This document shows positions 34,914 to 44,966 of a stretch of 64,000 nt of DNA, piece after piece. The number at the start of each line of letters is the position of its first letter. The stretch's first letter is position 1. The notes beneath the pieces were generated by a model that worked only from the letters and a program-made list of their open reading frames with translations, did not search any database and was not told the origin of the DNA. The DNA is from Thiobacillus denitrificans (lineage in GTDB: Bacteria; Pseudomonadota; Gammaproteobacteria; Burkholderiales; Thiobacillaceae), in the NCBI GenBank assembly GCA_002403375.1, contig DHHQ01000026.1, positions 1 through 64,000 of the forward strand. The letters are read 5' to 3'. Both the position numbers and the translations under genes were made by a program.

Positions 34914-35248
34914 CGGTCCTCCTCGTGCGCGAGGCCGTCGACGTGGTCGTTGCCGAGCTCGGCGCGCGCCTTCAGCGCCAGCACGATGACGAACGCGGTC
35001 ATGCCGAAGCTGATGACGATGGCGGTGAGCACCAGCGCCTGCGGCAGCGGGTCGGTGTAGCCCTCGGCGGCGGCGCTGATCACCGGCGGCACGCCGATCG
35101 CGAGCCGGCCCATGACGAACAGGAACAGGTTGACCGCGTACGACAGCAGGGTGAGTCCCAGCACCACCGGGAAGGTCTGGCCGCGCAGGGCGAGAAAGAC
35201 GCCGCCGGCGGTGAGCACGCCGATGACGAGGGCGATGAGCGCCTCCAT
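34910..35248 (-). CDS. mrpC: Mrp Na+/H+ antiporter subunit C (NuoK-like)
   Basis: A 112-residue three-helix subunit homologous to NuoK. Seen: ALIALVIGVLTAGGVFLALRG, YAVNLFLFVMGRL, and the hallmark DPLPQALVLTAIVISFGMTAF. The ATG at 35248 shares one base with the mrpA stop, and the 3' end overlaps mrpD by 4. Confidence 0.95.
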   Translation of the reverse strand: MEALIALVIGVLTAGGVFLALRGQTFPVVLGLTLLSYAVNLFLFVMGRLAIGVPPVISAAAEGYTDPLPQALVLTAIVISFGMTAFVIVLALKARAELGNDHVDGLAHEEDR

Positions 35249-38046
35249 CAGGATTTTTCCTTCTTGATTCGCGGCATCGAATGCAGGCCGCCGAGCTGCA
35301 GCAGGATCATCAGCGTGGCGCCGACGACGACGAGGAAGACGCCGAGGTCGAACGCCATCGCCGACGCCAGCTCGAAGTCGCCGACGACCGGCCAGTGCTG
35401 GTGGCCGTGGGCCGACGTCAGGTAGGGGTAGCCGAACAGCCAGCTCGCCGCGCCGGTCAGGGCGGCGATGCCGAGGCCCCAGGCGATCAGCGGGTGGCTG
35501 TCGGACGGCATGCGCTGGTGGGTCCACTCGGCGCCGTTGGCGAGGTACTGCACGATCAGCGCGACCGCCGTGATGAGGCCGGCGATGAAGCCGCCGCCCG
35601 GCTGGTTGTGGCCGCGCAGCAGGATGAACACCGCGACCATCAGCGCCAGCGGCAGCAGCAGGCGGGTCAGCGTGGCCATGATCGCCGGATGGGCGTCCGG
35701 GTCCCAGCTGCGCCCGCCGTCGTCGCGGCTCGGCGCGGCCAGCCGGAGGCCGTCGATCATCGCCAGGATGCCCAGCCCGGCGAGCGCCAGCACGGTGATC
35801 TCGCCGAGCGTGTCGTAGCCGCGGAAGTCGACCAGGATGACGTTGACCACGTTGCTGCCGCCGCCGCCCGGCACGCTGTTCTCCAGGAAATAGCCGGCGA
35901 TCGTGTCGTAGGGGCGGGTCAGCACCGCCCACGCCAGCGCGGCGGTGCCGCCGCCGGCGGCGAGCGCGATCGCGCCGTCGCGCCAGGCGCGCGCCGGCTT
36001 GCGTTCCGGCGCACCGTGCTGCGGCAGGAAGTAGAGCGCCAGCAGCAGCAGGACGATGGTGACGATCTCGACCGACAGCTGGGTCAGCGCGAGGTCGGGC
36101 GCGGAGAACTTGACGAAGATCAGCGACACCACCAGGCCGACCACGCCGATGGTGACCAGCGCGACGAAGCGCTGCCGGTGCCAGCGGACGGTGGCGAACG
36201 TCGCCGCGATCAGGGCGCCGGCGGCGGTGAGGCTGACGGCGTCGAGCGGCAGGCCGTCGCGGTCGCCGGTGAGCGGCGTGCCGCCCGCCAGCCAGGGGGC
36301 GACGCCGAGCACCAGCGCCGCGGCCAGCATGAAGAACACCTGGCGCTGCAGCGAGCCGTTGTCGAGCAGGCGGGTGACGCCGCGCGCCAGCGCGAACGTG
36401 CCCTGCAGCAGGGCGTTGTAGACGACGCGTGCGTCGACGCGGCCGAGCCCGCGCTCGTGCCAGTCGGTCAGCGGCCGCCGCGCGAGATAGATCAGCGCGC
36501 CGCCGGCCAGCGCGACGAGGCTCATGACCAGGGCGGGATTGAAGCCGTGCCACAGCGCCAGATGGTATTCGGGCAGCGGCGCCTGCAGCGTGCCGGCGGC
36601 CGCCACCGCCAGCAGCGGCGCGACCGTGAAGGCGGGCGCGACGCCCACCACCAGGCACAGTACCACCAGGATCTCGACCGGCACCTTCATCCAGCGCGGC
36701 GGCTCGTGCGGCGTCTTCGGCAGGTCGACCGGCTCGCCGTTGAAGAACACGTCGTGGATGAAGCGCAGCGAATAGGCCACCGCCAGCGCGCCGGCCAGCG
36801 TCACCAGCGCCGGCAGCAGCCAGCCGCCGACCAGGCTTTCGGAAATCAGCGCCGCCTCGGCGAAGAACATCTCCTTGGACAGGAAGCCGTTCAGGAGCGG
36901 CACCCCGGCCATCGCCGCGGCGGCCACCATCGCCAGCGTCGCGGTATACGGCATGAACCGCCACAGGCCGTGCAGCCGCCGCATGTCGCGGGTGCCCGCC
37001 TCGTGGTCGATGATGCCGGCGGCCATGAACAGCGAGGCCTTGAAGGTGGCGTGGTTGATGATGTGGAACACCCCGGCGACCGCGGCGAGCGGGGTCGACA
37101 GGCCGAACAGCAGGGTGATCAGGCCGAGGTGGCTGATCGTCGAGTACGCGAGCAGGCCCTTGAGGTCGTGCTTGAACAGCGCGGTGTAGGCGCCGAGCAG
37201 CAGCGTCGCGAGGCCCGCGCCGGAGACCAGCCAGAACCACTCCGGGGTGCCCGACAGCGCCGGGTAGAGCCGCGCCAGCAGGAACACGCCGGCCTTCACC
37301 ATGGTCGCCGAGTGCAGGTAGGCCGACACCGGGGTGGGCGCCGCCATCGCGTGCGGCAGCCAGAAGTGGAAGGGGAACTGCGCCGACTTGGTGAACACGC
37401 CGAGCAGGATCAGCGCGAGCGTCGGCACGTAGAGCGGGTGCGCGCGAATGTGGTCGGCCGACGCGAACACGTCGGACAGCTCGTAGCTGCCGACGATGTG
37501 GCCCAGCAGCAGGAAGCCGCCGAGCATCGCGAAGCCGCCGAGGCCCGTCACCGCCAGGGCCATGCGCGCGCCCTGGCGCGCCTCCTCGCGGTGCTGCCAG
37601 TAGCTGATCAGGAGGAAGGACGACAGGCTGGTCAGCTCCCAGAAGATCAGCAGCTGGATCAGGTTCTCCGACAGCACGATGCCGAGCATCGACCCCATGA
37701 ACAGCATCAGGTAGGCGTAGAAGCGCCCCATGCTGTCGCGCTCCGACAGGTAGTAGCGCGCGTACAGCACGATCAGCAGGCCGATGCCGAGGATCAGCCC
37801 GGCGAACAAGAGCGCCAGGCCGTCGAGGCGGAACGCGAGGTTGAGGCCGAGCGCGGGCATCCAGTCCTGCTGCTGGACCAGGGTCAGGCCCTCGAACGGC
37901 AGCGGAAACAGGGGCAGCAGCCAGGCCAGCGCCGCCAGCGTGACGGCGCCCGCCGCCCAGGCGGAGTGGGCGCGCCCGAGGCGGGACACCAGCGCAACCA
38001 GGGCTGCCCCGACGAAGGGGGTCAGCACAGCAAAGAAAAGCGTCAT
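35248..38046 (-). CDS. mrpA: Mrp Na+/H+ antiporter fused subunits A and B (PhaAB type)
   Basis: A 932-residue protein and first gene of the operon. The N-terminal about 500 residues are NuoL-like, with the TM5 glutamate in LLIFWELTSLSSFLL (E137) and the TM7 region TKSAQFPFHFWLPHAM. The middle carries the MbhD/E-like part of MrpA (KFSAPDLALTQLSVE; NVILVDFRGYDTLGE). From about residue 790 a MrpB domain follows (FILLRGHNQPGGGFIAGL). Fusion of A and B makes this a PhaAB-type (group 2) Mrp system, functioning in Na+ and pH homeostasis. Confidence 0.95.
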   Translation of the reverse strand: MTLFFAVLTPFVGAALVALVSRLGRAHSAWAAGAVTLAALAWLLPLFPLPFEGLTLVQQQDWMPALGLNLAFRLDGLALLFAGLILGIGLLIVLYARYYLSERDSMGRFYAYLMLFMGSMLGIVLSENLIQLLIFWELTSLSSFLLISYWQHREEARQGARMALAVTGLGGFAMLGGFLLLGHIVGSYELSDVFASADHIRAHPLYVPTLALILLGVFTKSAQFPFHFWLPHAMAAPTPVSAYLHSATMVKAGVFLLARLYPALSGTPEWFWLVSGAGLATLLLGAYTALFKHDLKGLLAYSTISHLGLITLLFGLSTPLAAVAGVFHIINHATFKASLFMAAGIIDHEAGTRDMRRLHGLWRFMPYTATLAMVAAAAMAGVPLLNGFLSKEMFFAEAALISESLVGGWLLPALVTLAGALAVAYSLRFIHDVFFNGEPVDLPKTPHEPPRWMKVPVEILVVLCLVVGVAPAFTVAPLLAVAAAGTLQAPLPEYHLALWHGFNPALVMSLVALAGGALIYLARRPLTDWHERGLGRVDARVVYNALLQGTFALARGVTRLLDNGSLQRQVFFMLAAALVLGVAPWLAGGTPLTGDRDGLPLDAVSLTAAGALIAATFATVRWHRQRFVALVTIGVVGLVVSLIFVKFSAPDLALTQLSVEIVTIVLLLLALYFLPQHGAPERKPARAWRDGAIALAAGGGTAALAWAVLTRPYDTIAGYFLENSVPGGGGSNVVNVILVDFRGYDTLGEITVLALAGLGILAMIDGLRLAAPSRDDGGRSWDPDAHPAIMATLTRLLLPLALMVAVFILLRGHNQPGGGFIAGLITAVALIVQYLANGAEWTHQRMPSDSHPLIAWGLGIAALTGAASWLFGYPYLTSAHGHQHWPVVGDFELASAMAFDLGVFLVVVGATLMILLQLGGLHSMPRIKKEKS

Positions 38047-38374
38047 CGGTCGGGAATCTGAATACGGGACCGGCCTGAGCCGGAAGACGCGGCCATTCTA
38101 GCCTGACTTGGCGGCGCGTTTGAACCGGCGGCGGGTCCGGCGGGGCGGCAGGCCGGCCGGCGCGGTCGGCGGAAAGCTTGATGCGCAAACTAGTTTTGTG
38201 CAAATATAAAAGGGCGCTTCACCCGCGACCCACGCTGGCCCGTGGAATCGAGCGGGGGAACGCGCTTCATCGTGCGGCCTGCGCGCCGCGTGTCCGGTTT
38301 CCCTGCCAGCGCGTTCTGCCTCACGACTGGCGGGCGCAGCTGTCCGTCATCGGCATTGCCGGGAAAGGAATGGC
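38047..38374. other. 328-base intergenic region between the mrp operon and the DUF481 gene
   Basis: Divergent control region. Its middle (about 38175-38215) is the most A+T-rich patch nearby and holds an imperfect palindrome (38182-38202) followed by TATAAA (38205-38210), a possible -10 box for the rightward genes. I find no well-spaced -35 box, no clear promoter for the leftward mrp operon, and no small gene I would trust. The remainder is unremarkable G+C-rich sequence. Confidence 0.5.
38182..38202. promoter_or_regulatory. imperfect palindrome, candidate operator
   Basis: Arms TGCGCAAA and TTTGTGCA match 7 of 8 bases as an inverted repeat around a CTAGT core. It abuts TATAAA (38205-38210) on the rightward side. 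Position between the mrp operon and a salt-type outer-membrane gene suggests a shared regulator, which is not identified. Confidence 0.4.
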
Positions 38375-39388
38375 TTGAAACTCACCGACTGGAAATTCGC
38401 CGCAGCGGGCTGGCTGGCGAGCGCGTCCGCCCTCGCCGACACCGTCAGCCTCGTCAACGGCGACCGCCTGAGCGGCACCGTGGTCCGCCTCGAGGCCGCC
38501 GCGCTGTGGCTCGAGACCCCCTACGCCGGCAAGCTCAAGCTGCCGTGGAAAGCGGTCAGCCGCATCGAGACCGATGCGCCGGTGCGGGTGCGGCTCGACG
38601 ACGGCAGCGCGCTCGACGGCCAGCTGCTCGCCGCCGACGACGGCCAGCTGCGCATCCGCGCCGGCACCCTCGCGGAAACCGTCCCGCTCGCGCTCGAGCG
38701 CGTCGCCGCGATCAACCCGCCGCGCCATCCGGACCGTACGGTGCTCGCCGGCCGGGCGTCGCTCGGCGGCAGCTTCGCCCGCGGCAACACAGACGCCGAA
38801 ACCCTGCATGTCGACGGCGAACTGGTGGCGCGCAACCCCGCGCAGCGGGTCACCCTCGACGGCGAGCTCAACGAGGCGGCGCAGGACGGCGTCGACACCG
38901 CGTCGAACTGGCGGCTCGGCATGAAATACGACCACTTCCTCAAGGACCGCACCTACTTCTACGCGAGCACACGCTTCGACCACGACGGCCAGGCCGACCT
39001 CGACCTGCGCAGCACGCTGGGCGTCGGCGCCGGCCGCCAGGTCGTCGAGCGCGACGACCTCAAGTTCGCCTTCGAAGGCGGCCTGGGCCTGGTCAACGAG
39101 GATTACGGCAGCGCGCCCGACGAGCGCTTCCCGGGCGCGCGCCTCGGCATCAAGTACGAACAGGCCTTCTGGCAGAAGCGGCTCACGCTGTACCACGGCA
39201 GCGACCTGCTGGTGAGCCTCGACGATGCCGAGGACTACCTGCTGCAGACCCGCACCGGCGTGCGGCTGCCGGTCGGCAACGGCCTCAGCCTCGCCACCCA
39301 GCTCAACGCCGACTACGATGCAGTGCCGGCGGCGGGCAAGGAAAGCGGCGACACGATGGTGGTGTTCAAGCTCGACTACGCGATCTGA
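38375..39388 (+). CDS. DUF481 outer-membrane protein (YdiY-like)
   Basis: A 337-residue exported protein. It starts at TTG 38375, with AAAGGA upstream, and has a short signal peptide ending ASASALA. Residues 23-110 are small beta modules (GDRLSGTVVRLEAAALWLETP and DGSALDGQLLAADDGQLRI), then a C-terminal DUF481 beta-barrel-like domain with GGSFARGNTDAETLHVDGELVARN and WRLGMKYDHFLKDRTYFYASTRFD. Family members are described as salt-induced outer-membrane proteins, which fits its place between an Mrp antiporter and sucrose genes. Confidence 0.88.
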   Translation: MKLTDWKFAAAGWLASASALADTVSLVNGDRLSGTVVRLEAAALWLETPYAGKLKLPWKAVSRIETDAPVRVRLDDGSALDGQLLAADDGQLRIRAGTLAETVPLALERVAAINPPRHPDRTVLAGRASLGGSFARGNTDAETLHVDGELVARNPAQRVTLDGELNEAAQDGVDTASNWRLGMKYDHFLKDRTYFYASTRFDHDGQADLDLRSTLGVGAGRQVVERDDLKFAFEGGLGLVNEDYGSAPDERFPGARLGIKYEQAFWQKRLTLYHGSDLLVSLDDAEDYLLQTRTGVRLPVGNGLSLATQLNADYDAVPAAGKESGDTMVVFKLDYAI

Positions 39389-39455
39389 TGCGCCCTACCC
39401 ACGCACACGGTGCGCATCCCGCGTCGGTCGACCCCTGTCATCAGGAGACGGGACC

Positions 39456-40424
39456 ATGGAAAGCTACAGTGCAGGCGGGACCCTGCAGGCGGGCGACCGC
39501 AGCCGGGGGGCTCCGACGGTGATCACCTTCGGCGAAACCCTGGTCGACCAGTTCGACGACCGCCACGTTCTCGGCGGCGCGCCGTTCAACGTCGCCTGCC
39601 ACCTGGGCGCGCTGGGCGCGCATCCGGTGCTGGTGACGCGCACCGGCAAGGATGCGCTCGGCGACGAACTGCTGCAGGCGATGGACGCGCGCGGGCTCGA
39701 CCTGCGCGGCGTGCAGCGCGACCCGGTCCGGCCGACCGGACGGGTGCGGGTGACCGAGGACGCCGGCGGCCACCGCTTCGACATCCTCCCCGACCAGGCG
39801 TACGACTACATCCACCCGGGGCTCGCCCGCATGGTGGGGCTGTCGGTCCATCCCGCGCTGGTCTACTTCGGCACGCTGGCGCAGCGCGCCGAATCGCGGC
39901 GCGCGCTGCGCGAGCTGCTGTGCACCGTCGACAGCCAGGTCTTCCTCGACGTCAACCTGCGCGACCCGTGGGTCGACGCCGACACGCTGCGCTGGTCGCT
40001 GCGTCGCGCGGGCGTGGTCAAGCTCAACGAGGACGAGCTCGTGCGCATCGCCGACCTGCTCGCGCTCGACGGCAGCACGTCGCGCGACGTCGCCGCGGTG
40101 CTGGTCGCCGCGTACGGCCTGCGTCGGCTGGTGGTCACCTGCGGCGCCGCCGGCGCGTGGACGCTCGACGCCGCCGGGCGCGTCGAGTCGGTGAGCGGCA
40201 CCGCGCTGCCGCGGGTCGTCGACACGGTCGGCGCCGGCGACGGCTTCTCCGCCGTCTTCATCGTCGGCCTGCTGCGCCGCTGGCCGCTCGCCGACACCCT
40301 GGCGCGCGCCGACGCCTTCGCGCGCGCGCTGTGCGAGATCCGCGGCGCGGTGCCGGACTCGCCCGACTTCTACGCGCCCTTCATCCGCGACTGGCGACTC
40401 GACGCGGAGGTGGCGCGTGCGTGA
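39456..40424 (+). CDS. PfkB-family fructokinase
   Basis: A 322-residue sugar kinase. Seen: VITFGETLVDQF at residue 21, GGAPFNVACHLGALGAHP (sugar-binding GG), KLNEDEL, and the C-terminal ATP signature DTVGAGDGFSA with its catalytic aspartate. A CAGGAG ribosome site precedes ATG 39456. It overlaps the sucrose-phosphate synthase gene by 8 bases. In this operon it phosphorylates fructose released by sucrose synthase, recycling it to fructose-6-phosphate for sucrose synthesis or glycolysis. Confidence 0.93.
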   Translation: MESYSAGGTLQAGDRSRGAPTVITFGETLVDQFDDRHVLGGAPFNVACHLGALGAHPVLVTRTGKDALGDELLQAMDARGLDLRGVQRDPVRPTGRVRVTEDAGGHRFDILPDQAYDYIHPGLARMVGLSVHPALVYFGTLAQRAESRRALRELLCTVDSQVFLDVNLRDPWVDADTLRWSLRRAGVVKLNEDELVRIADLLALDGSTSRDVAAVLVAAYGLRRLVVTCGAAGAWTLDAAGRVESVSGTALPRVVDTVGAGDGFSAVFIVGLLRRWPLADTLARADAFARALCEIRGAVPDSPDFYAPFIRDWRLDAEVARA

Positions 40425-42573
40425 TCTCCATGTGCTGATGCTGAGCGTGCACGGCCTGGTGCGCGGGCACGCGCCCGAGCTCGGGCGCGACGCCGATACC
40501 GGCGGCCAGACGCTGTACGTGATCGAGCTGGCCAAGGCGCTCGGCCGCCATCCGCGGGTCGAGCGGGTCGACGTGCTGACCCGCCTGGTCGACGACCCCG
40601 CGGTGGCGCCCGACTACGCCGTGCCGCAGGAGCCGCTCGACGCGCGCGCACGCCTGGTGCGGCTGCCATGCGGGCCCCGCCGCTACCTGCGCAAGGAGAG
40701 CCTGTGGAACCACCTCGACCAGCTGGTCGACCGCGCCATCGGCTACCTGCGCGAGCAGCCGCGCCTGCCCGACGTCATCCACAGTCATTACGCCGACGCC
40801 GGCTACGTCGGCGTGCAGCTGTCGCAGCTGCTCGGCATTCCGCTGGTCCACACCGGGCATTCGCTCGGGCGCTGCAAGCGCGGCCGCCTGCTCGCCCTCG
40901 GGCGCAAGGAGGCGGCGATCGAGCGCCAGTTCAATTTTGCGCGCCGCATCGCCGCCGAGGAGGAGGTGCTCGCGCACGTGTCGCTGGTCGTCACCAGCAC
41001 CCTCCAGGAAAGCCAGGCGCAGTACGGCCTGTACGACAACCACCAGCCGGGGCGCACGGTGGTGATCCCGCCGGGCACCGACACCTCGCGCTTCGCGCCG
41101 CCCGGCCGTGCGCCGGTGCCGCCGCACGTGCCGGCGATGGTCGACCGGTTCTTTTCGCAGCCGAAGAAGCCGCTGATCCTCGCCATCTGCCGCCCCGAGA
41201 TGCGCAAGAACCTGCGCCGGCTGGTCGAGGCCTACGGCACTTCGCCCGAGCTGCGCGAGCGCGCCAACCTCGCCATCGTCGCCGGCAACCGCGACGACAT
41301 CCGCGATTGCGACGAGGCGCAGGCCGAGGTGCTGAAGGACCTGCTGCTCGACGTCGACCGCCACGACCTGTGGGGCAGCGTCGCACTGCCCAAGCACCAC
41401 CATCCCGACGATATTCCCGCGCTCTACCGGCTGGCGGCGCAGCGCCGCGGCGTGTTCGTCAACCCGGCGCTGACCGAGCCGTTCGGCCTCACGCTGATCG
41501 AGGCGGCGGCGAGCGGCCTGCCGGTGGTGGCGACCCACGACGGCGGGCCGCGCGACATCCTCGCGCACTGCGAGAACGGCGTGCTGGTCGACCCGCTCGA
41601 TGCGGCCGACATCGCGCGCGGCCTGCTCGCCGTGGTGGGCGATGCGCGCGCGTGGCAGCGCTACGCGCGGCGCGGCGTCGCCGGGGTAGCGAACCACTAC
41701 ACCTGGGACGCCCACGTCGACAAGTATCTGGGGGCACTCGACCGCGTGATCCGCCGGTCCCGCAAGCTGGTGCGCCGCGAGCGCGTCGCGCAGCAGCCCG
41801 CGCCGATGCCGTTCGTGCAGCGCCTGCTGGTGAGCGACATCGACAACACCCTGGTCGGCGACCATGCCGGCCTCGCCGAACTGGTGCGGGTGCTGCGCGC
41901 GCGGCCGCGCAGCTGCGGCTTCGGCGTCGCCACCGGGCGCCACCTGCCGAGCGCGCTCGAGGCCCTGCGGCAGGCGCGGGTCCCGCAGCCCGACGTGCTG
42001 ATCACCGCGGTCGGCAGCGAAATCCATTACGGCCCCGAGCTGCGCCCCGACAGCGGCTGGCGTCGCCACATCCAGCATCTGTGGCGGCGCGACGCGCTCG
42101 CCGCGCTGCTCGCCGGCGTGCCCGGCCTCACGCTGCAGTCGCCCGACCAGCAGAGCGACTTCAAGCTGAGCTTCGACGTCGACCTGGACGCCGCGCCGGA
42201 CCTTGCCGCGCTCGAGGCCCGGCTGCGCGCGGCGCGGCTGCACGCCAACCTGATCCTGTCGCACGACGCCTACCTCGACGTGCTGCCGGTGCGGGCGTCC
42301 AAGGGCCAGGCGATCCGCTACCTCGCCTATAAATGGGGATTGCCGCTGCGCGCCTTCCTGGTGGCGGGCGATTCGGGCAACGACCTCGAGATGCTGGTCG
42401 GCGACACCCTGGCCGTGGTGGTCGCCAACCACAGCGCCGAGCTCGAGAGCCTGCGCGGCCACGACCAGGTCTACTTCGCCGAGGCGCGCTACGCGGCGGG
42501 CATCCTCGAGGGGATGGCGCACTACGGCTTCGCGTGGCAGCCCGCGCGGGCCCTGCATACGGAGGCCGCATGA
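40417..42573 (+). CDS. sucrose-phosphate synthase with C-terminal sucrose-phosphatase-like domain
   Basis: A 718-residue fusion. The GT-B glycosyltransferase part (1-460) carries GRDADTGGQTLYVIELAKAL, VIHSHYADAGYVG and the donor-site NPALTEPFGLTLIEAAASGLP; it makes sucrose-6-phosphate from UDP-glucose and fructose-6-phosphate. The C-terminal HAD domain begins LLVSDIDNTLVGDH (DxDxT) and continues with TGRHLPSAL and GDSGNDLEML, so it could dephosphorylate the product. The GTG start overlaps fructokinase and has GGAGG upstream. Sucrose here is likely a compatible solute. Confidence 0.94.
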   Translation: MRDLHVLMLSVHGLVRGHAPELGRDADTGGQTLYVIELAKALGRHPRVERVDVLTRLVDDPAVAPDYAVPQEPLDARARLVRLPCGPRRYLRKESLWNHLDQLVDRAIGYLREQPRLPDVIHSHYADAGYVGVQLSQLLGIPLVHTGHSLGRCKRGRLLALGRKEAAIERQFNFARRIAAEEEVLAHVSLVVTSTLQESQAQYGLYDNHQPGRTVVIPPGTDTSRFAPPGRAPVPPHVPAMVDRFFSQPKKPLILAICRPEMRKNLRRLVEAYGTSPELRERANLAIVAGNRDDIRDCDEAQAEVLKDLLLDVDRHDLWGSVALPKHHHPDDIPALYRLAAQRRGVFVNPALTEPFGLTLIEAAASGLPVVATHDGGPRDILAHCENGVLVDPLDAADIARGLLAVVGDARAWQRYARRGVAGVANHYTWDAHVDKYLGALDRVIRRSRKLVRRERVAQQPAPMPFVQRLLVSDIDNTLVGDHAGLAELVRVLRARPRSCGFGVATGRHLPSALEALRQARVPQPDVLITAVGSEIHYGPELRPDSGWRRHIQHLWRRDALAALLAGVPGLTLQSPDQQSDFKLSFDVDLDAAPDLAALEARLRAARLHANLILSHDAYLDVLPVRASKGQAIRYLAYKWGLPLRAFLVAGDSGNDLEMLVGDTLAVVVANHSAELESLRGHDQVYFAEARYAAGILEGMAHYGFAWQPARALHTEAA

Positions 42574-44966
42574 TCGAAGCCCTGAAAGCCTGGACCACCG
42601 AGCATCGCGATCCGGTCGACGCCTTTCTGCGTCGCTGCTTCGCCGAGAACCGCGCGCTGCTGCTGCAGAGCGACCTGTGCCGGGCGCTCGACGCGCTGGC
42701 GGCCGAGTCCGGTGGCGCGCTCGCCGACACCCCGCTCGCGCGCGCAGTGCGGCTGTTCCAGGAGGCAGTGCTGCAGAGCCCGTGGGCCTACTTCGCGCTG
42801 CGCGAGCGCGCCGGCCGCTGGCGCTACCTGCGCATGCACCAGGAGCGGCTGGTTCCCGAGTCGGTCTCGGTGAGTGAGTTCCTGCGCTTCAAGGAGCAGC
42901 TGGTGCGCCCCGCCGACGAATTCGACAGCGTGCTGGAAATCGACTTCGAGCCCTTCGGCCGCCACGTGCCGCGCCTGCAGGAGGCGCGCTCGATCGGCCA
43001 GGGCGTGCTGCACCTCAACCGCCATCTGGCGAGCGCGATGTTCACCCGCCCCGAGCAGGGCCACGCCCGGCTGCTCGACTTCCTGCGCGTGCACACGATA
43101 GACGGCCAGCAGCTGATGCTGGCGCCGCACCTCGGCGACGTCGCCGCCGTGCGCGACGCCCTGCGCGAGGCGATGCGCCTGCTCGACGCAAGCGACCCCG
43201 CGACGCCGTGGGCCGAGCTGGCGGCGCCGCTCGGCCGGCTCGGCTTCGAGCCCGGCTGGGGCGATACCGCGGCGCGCGCGGGCGAGACGATGGGCATGCT
43301 GGTCGACATCCTGGAAGCGCCGTCGCCGACGGTGCTCGAGGCCTTCCTCGCGCGCATGCCGATGATCTCGCGCCTGCTGATCGTGTCGCCGCACGGCTAC
43401 TTCGGCCAGGACAACGTGCTCGGGCGTCCCGACACCGGCGGCCAGGTCGTCTACATCCTCGACCAGGTGCGCGCGCTCGAGCAGGAGATGCGTGCGCGCA
43501 TGGTGGCGCAGGGCGTCGACGTCGAGCCGCGCATCGTCGTCGTCACCCGGCTCATTCCCGACGCCGACGGCACCACCTGCAACCAGCCGCTGGAGCGGAT
43601 CCAGGGCGCCGAGCACGCGGTGATCGTGCGCGTGCCCTTCCATCACGCCAACGGCGAGACCGTGCGGCAGTGGATCTCGCGCTTCGAGATCTGGCCCTAC
43701 CTCGAGGGCTTCGCCGCGCAGGTCGAGCGCGAGGTGCCGGCGCACCTGGGCGGGCGGCCCGACCTCATCATCGGCAACTATTCCGACGGCAACCTGGTCG
43801 CGAGCCTGCTCGCCGGGCGGCTCGGCGTCACCCAGTGCAACATCGCCCACGCGCTCGAGCAGACCAAGTACCTGCACTCGGCGCTGTACTGGGAAGCCAA
43901 CGACACCGCCTATCACTTCGCGTGCCAGTACACCGCCGACCTCATCGGCATGAACCACGCCGATTTCATCATCACCAGCACCTACCAGGAGATCGCCGGC
44001 ACCGCCGACGGCATCGGCCAGTACGAAAGCTACCGCGCGTTCACGCTGCCGGGCCTGTACCGGGTCGTCGACGGCATCGACCTGTTCGACCCCAAGTTCA
44101 ACATCGTCTCGCCGGGCGCCGACGCCGCGATCTATTTCTCCTATGCCGACGACGCGCGGCGGCTGCATTCGCTCGCTCCCGAGATCGAGCACCTGCTCTA
44201 TGCGGAAGATCCCGGCGTGCCGTACCGCGGGCATTTCGACGACCCGGGCAAGCCGCTCGTCTTCACCATGGCACGGCTCGACCGCATCAAGAACCTGTCG
44301 GGGCTGACAGACTGGTTCGGCGCCTGCGAGCGGCTGGCCGGGGCGGCCAACCTGCTGGTGATCGGCGGCCACGTCGACGCCGCCCAGTCGGACGACGACG
44401 AGGAGCGCGCCGAGATCGAACGCATGCACGCGCTGATCGACCGGTACGCGCTCGACGGGCGGATGCGCTGGCTCGGCGCGCGGCTCGACAAGAACCTCGC
44501 CGGCGAACTGTACCGCCACGTCGCCGACCGCCGCGGCGCGTTCGTCCAGCCGGCGCTGTTCGAGGCCTTCGGCCTCACCGTGATCGAGGCGATGGCGTCC
44601 GGCCTGCCGGTGTTCGCGACCCGCTACGGCGGGCCGCTGGAGATCATCGAGCACGGCAGGTCCGGCTTCCACATCGACCCCAACGACGGCGTCGCGGCGG
44701 CCGAGTCGATCGCCGACTTCCTGCAGCAGAGCGAGGCCGATCCCGCGCACTGGACGCGCATCTCAGAGGGCGCGCTGGCACGGGTCGCGGCGCGCTACAC
44801 TTGGCGGCTGTACGCCGAGCGCATGATGACGCTGTCGCGCATCTACGGCTTCTGGAAGTACGTCAGCAACCTCGAGCGCGAGGAGGCCGGACGCTACCTG
44901 CAACTGTTCCACCATCTGCAATTCCGCCCGCTCGCCCGCGCGGTGGGCGTGAAAGGACCTCAATGA
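42570..44966 (+). CDS. sucrose synthase
   Basis: A 798-residue enzyme of near-plant length. It interconverts sucrose + UDP/ADP with NDP-glucose + fructose. The N-terminal about 250 residues form the regulatory region. The GT-B core has GRPDTGGQVVYILDQVRALE, LIIGNYSDGNLVASLL, THCNIAHALE-like TQCNIAHALEQTKY, HADFIITSTYQEIAG and the donor-site ALFEAFGLTVIEAMASGLP. It shares the ATGA overlap with the synthase gene. Having both synthesis and cleavage enzymes in one operon lets the cell adjust sucrose levels quickly. Confidence 0.96.
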   Translation: MIEALKAWTTEHRDPVDAFLRRCFAENRALLLQSDLCRALDALAAESGGALADTPLARAVRLFQEAVLQSPWAYFALRERAGRWRYLRMHQERLVPESVSVSEFLRFKEQLVRPADEFDSVLEIDFEPFGRHVPRLQEARSIGQGVLHLNRHLASAMFTRPEQGHARLLDFLRVHTIDGQQLMLAPHLGDVAAVRDALREAMRLLDASDPATPWAELAAPLGRLGFEPGWGDTAARAGETMGMLVDILEAPSPTVLEAFLARMPMISRLLIVSPHGYFGQDNVLGRPDTGGQVVYILDQVRALEQEMRARMVAQGVDVEPRIVVVTRLIPDADGTTCNQPLERIQGAEHAVIVRVPFHHANGETVRQWISRFEIWPYLEGFAAQVEREVPAHLGGRPDLIIGNYSDGNLVASLLAGRLGVTQCNIAHALEQTKYLHSALYWEANDTAYHFACQYTADLIGMNHADFIITSTYQEIAGTADGIGQYESYRAFTLPGLYRVVDGIDLFDPKFNIVSPGADAAIYFSYADDARRLHSLAPEIEHLLYAEDPGVPYRGHFDDPGKPLVFTMARLDRIKNLSGLTDWFGACERLAGAANLLVIGGHVDAAQSDDDEERAEIERMHALIDRYALDGRMRWLGARLDKNLAGELYRHVADRRGAFVQPALFEAFGLTVIEAMASGLPVFATRYGGPLEIIEHGRSGFHIDPNDGVAAAESIADFLQQSEADPAHWTRISEGALARVAARYTWRLYAERMMTLSRIYGFWKYVSNLEREEAGRYLQLFHHLQFRPLARAVGVKGPQ

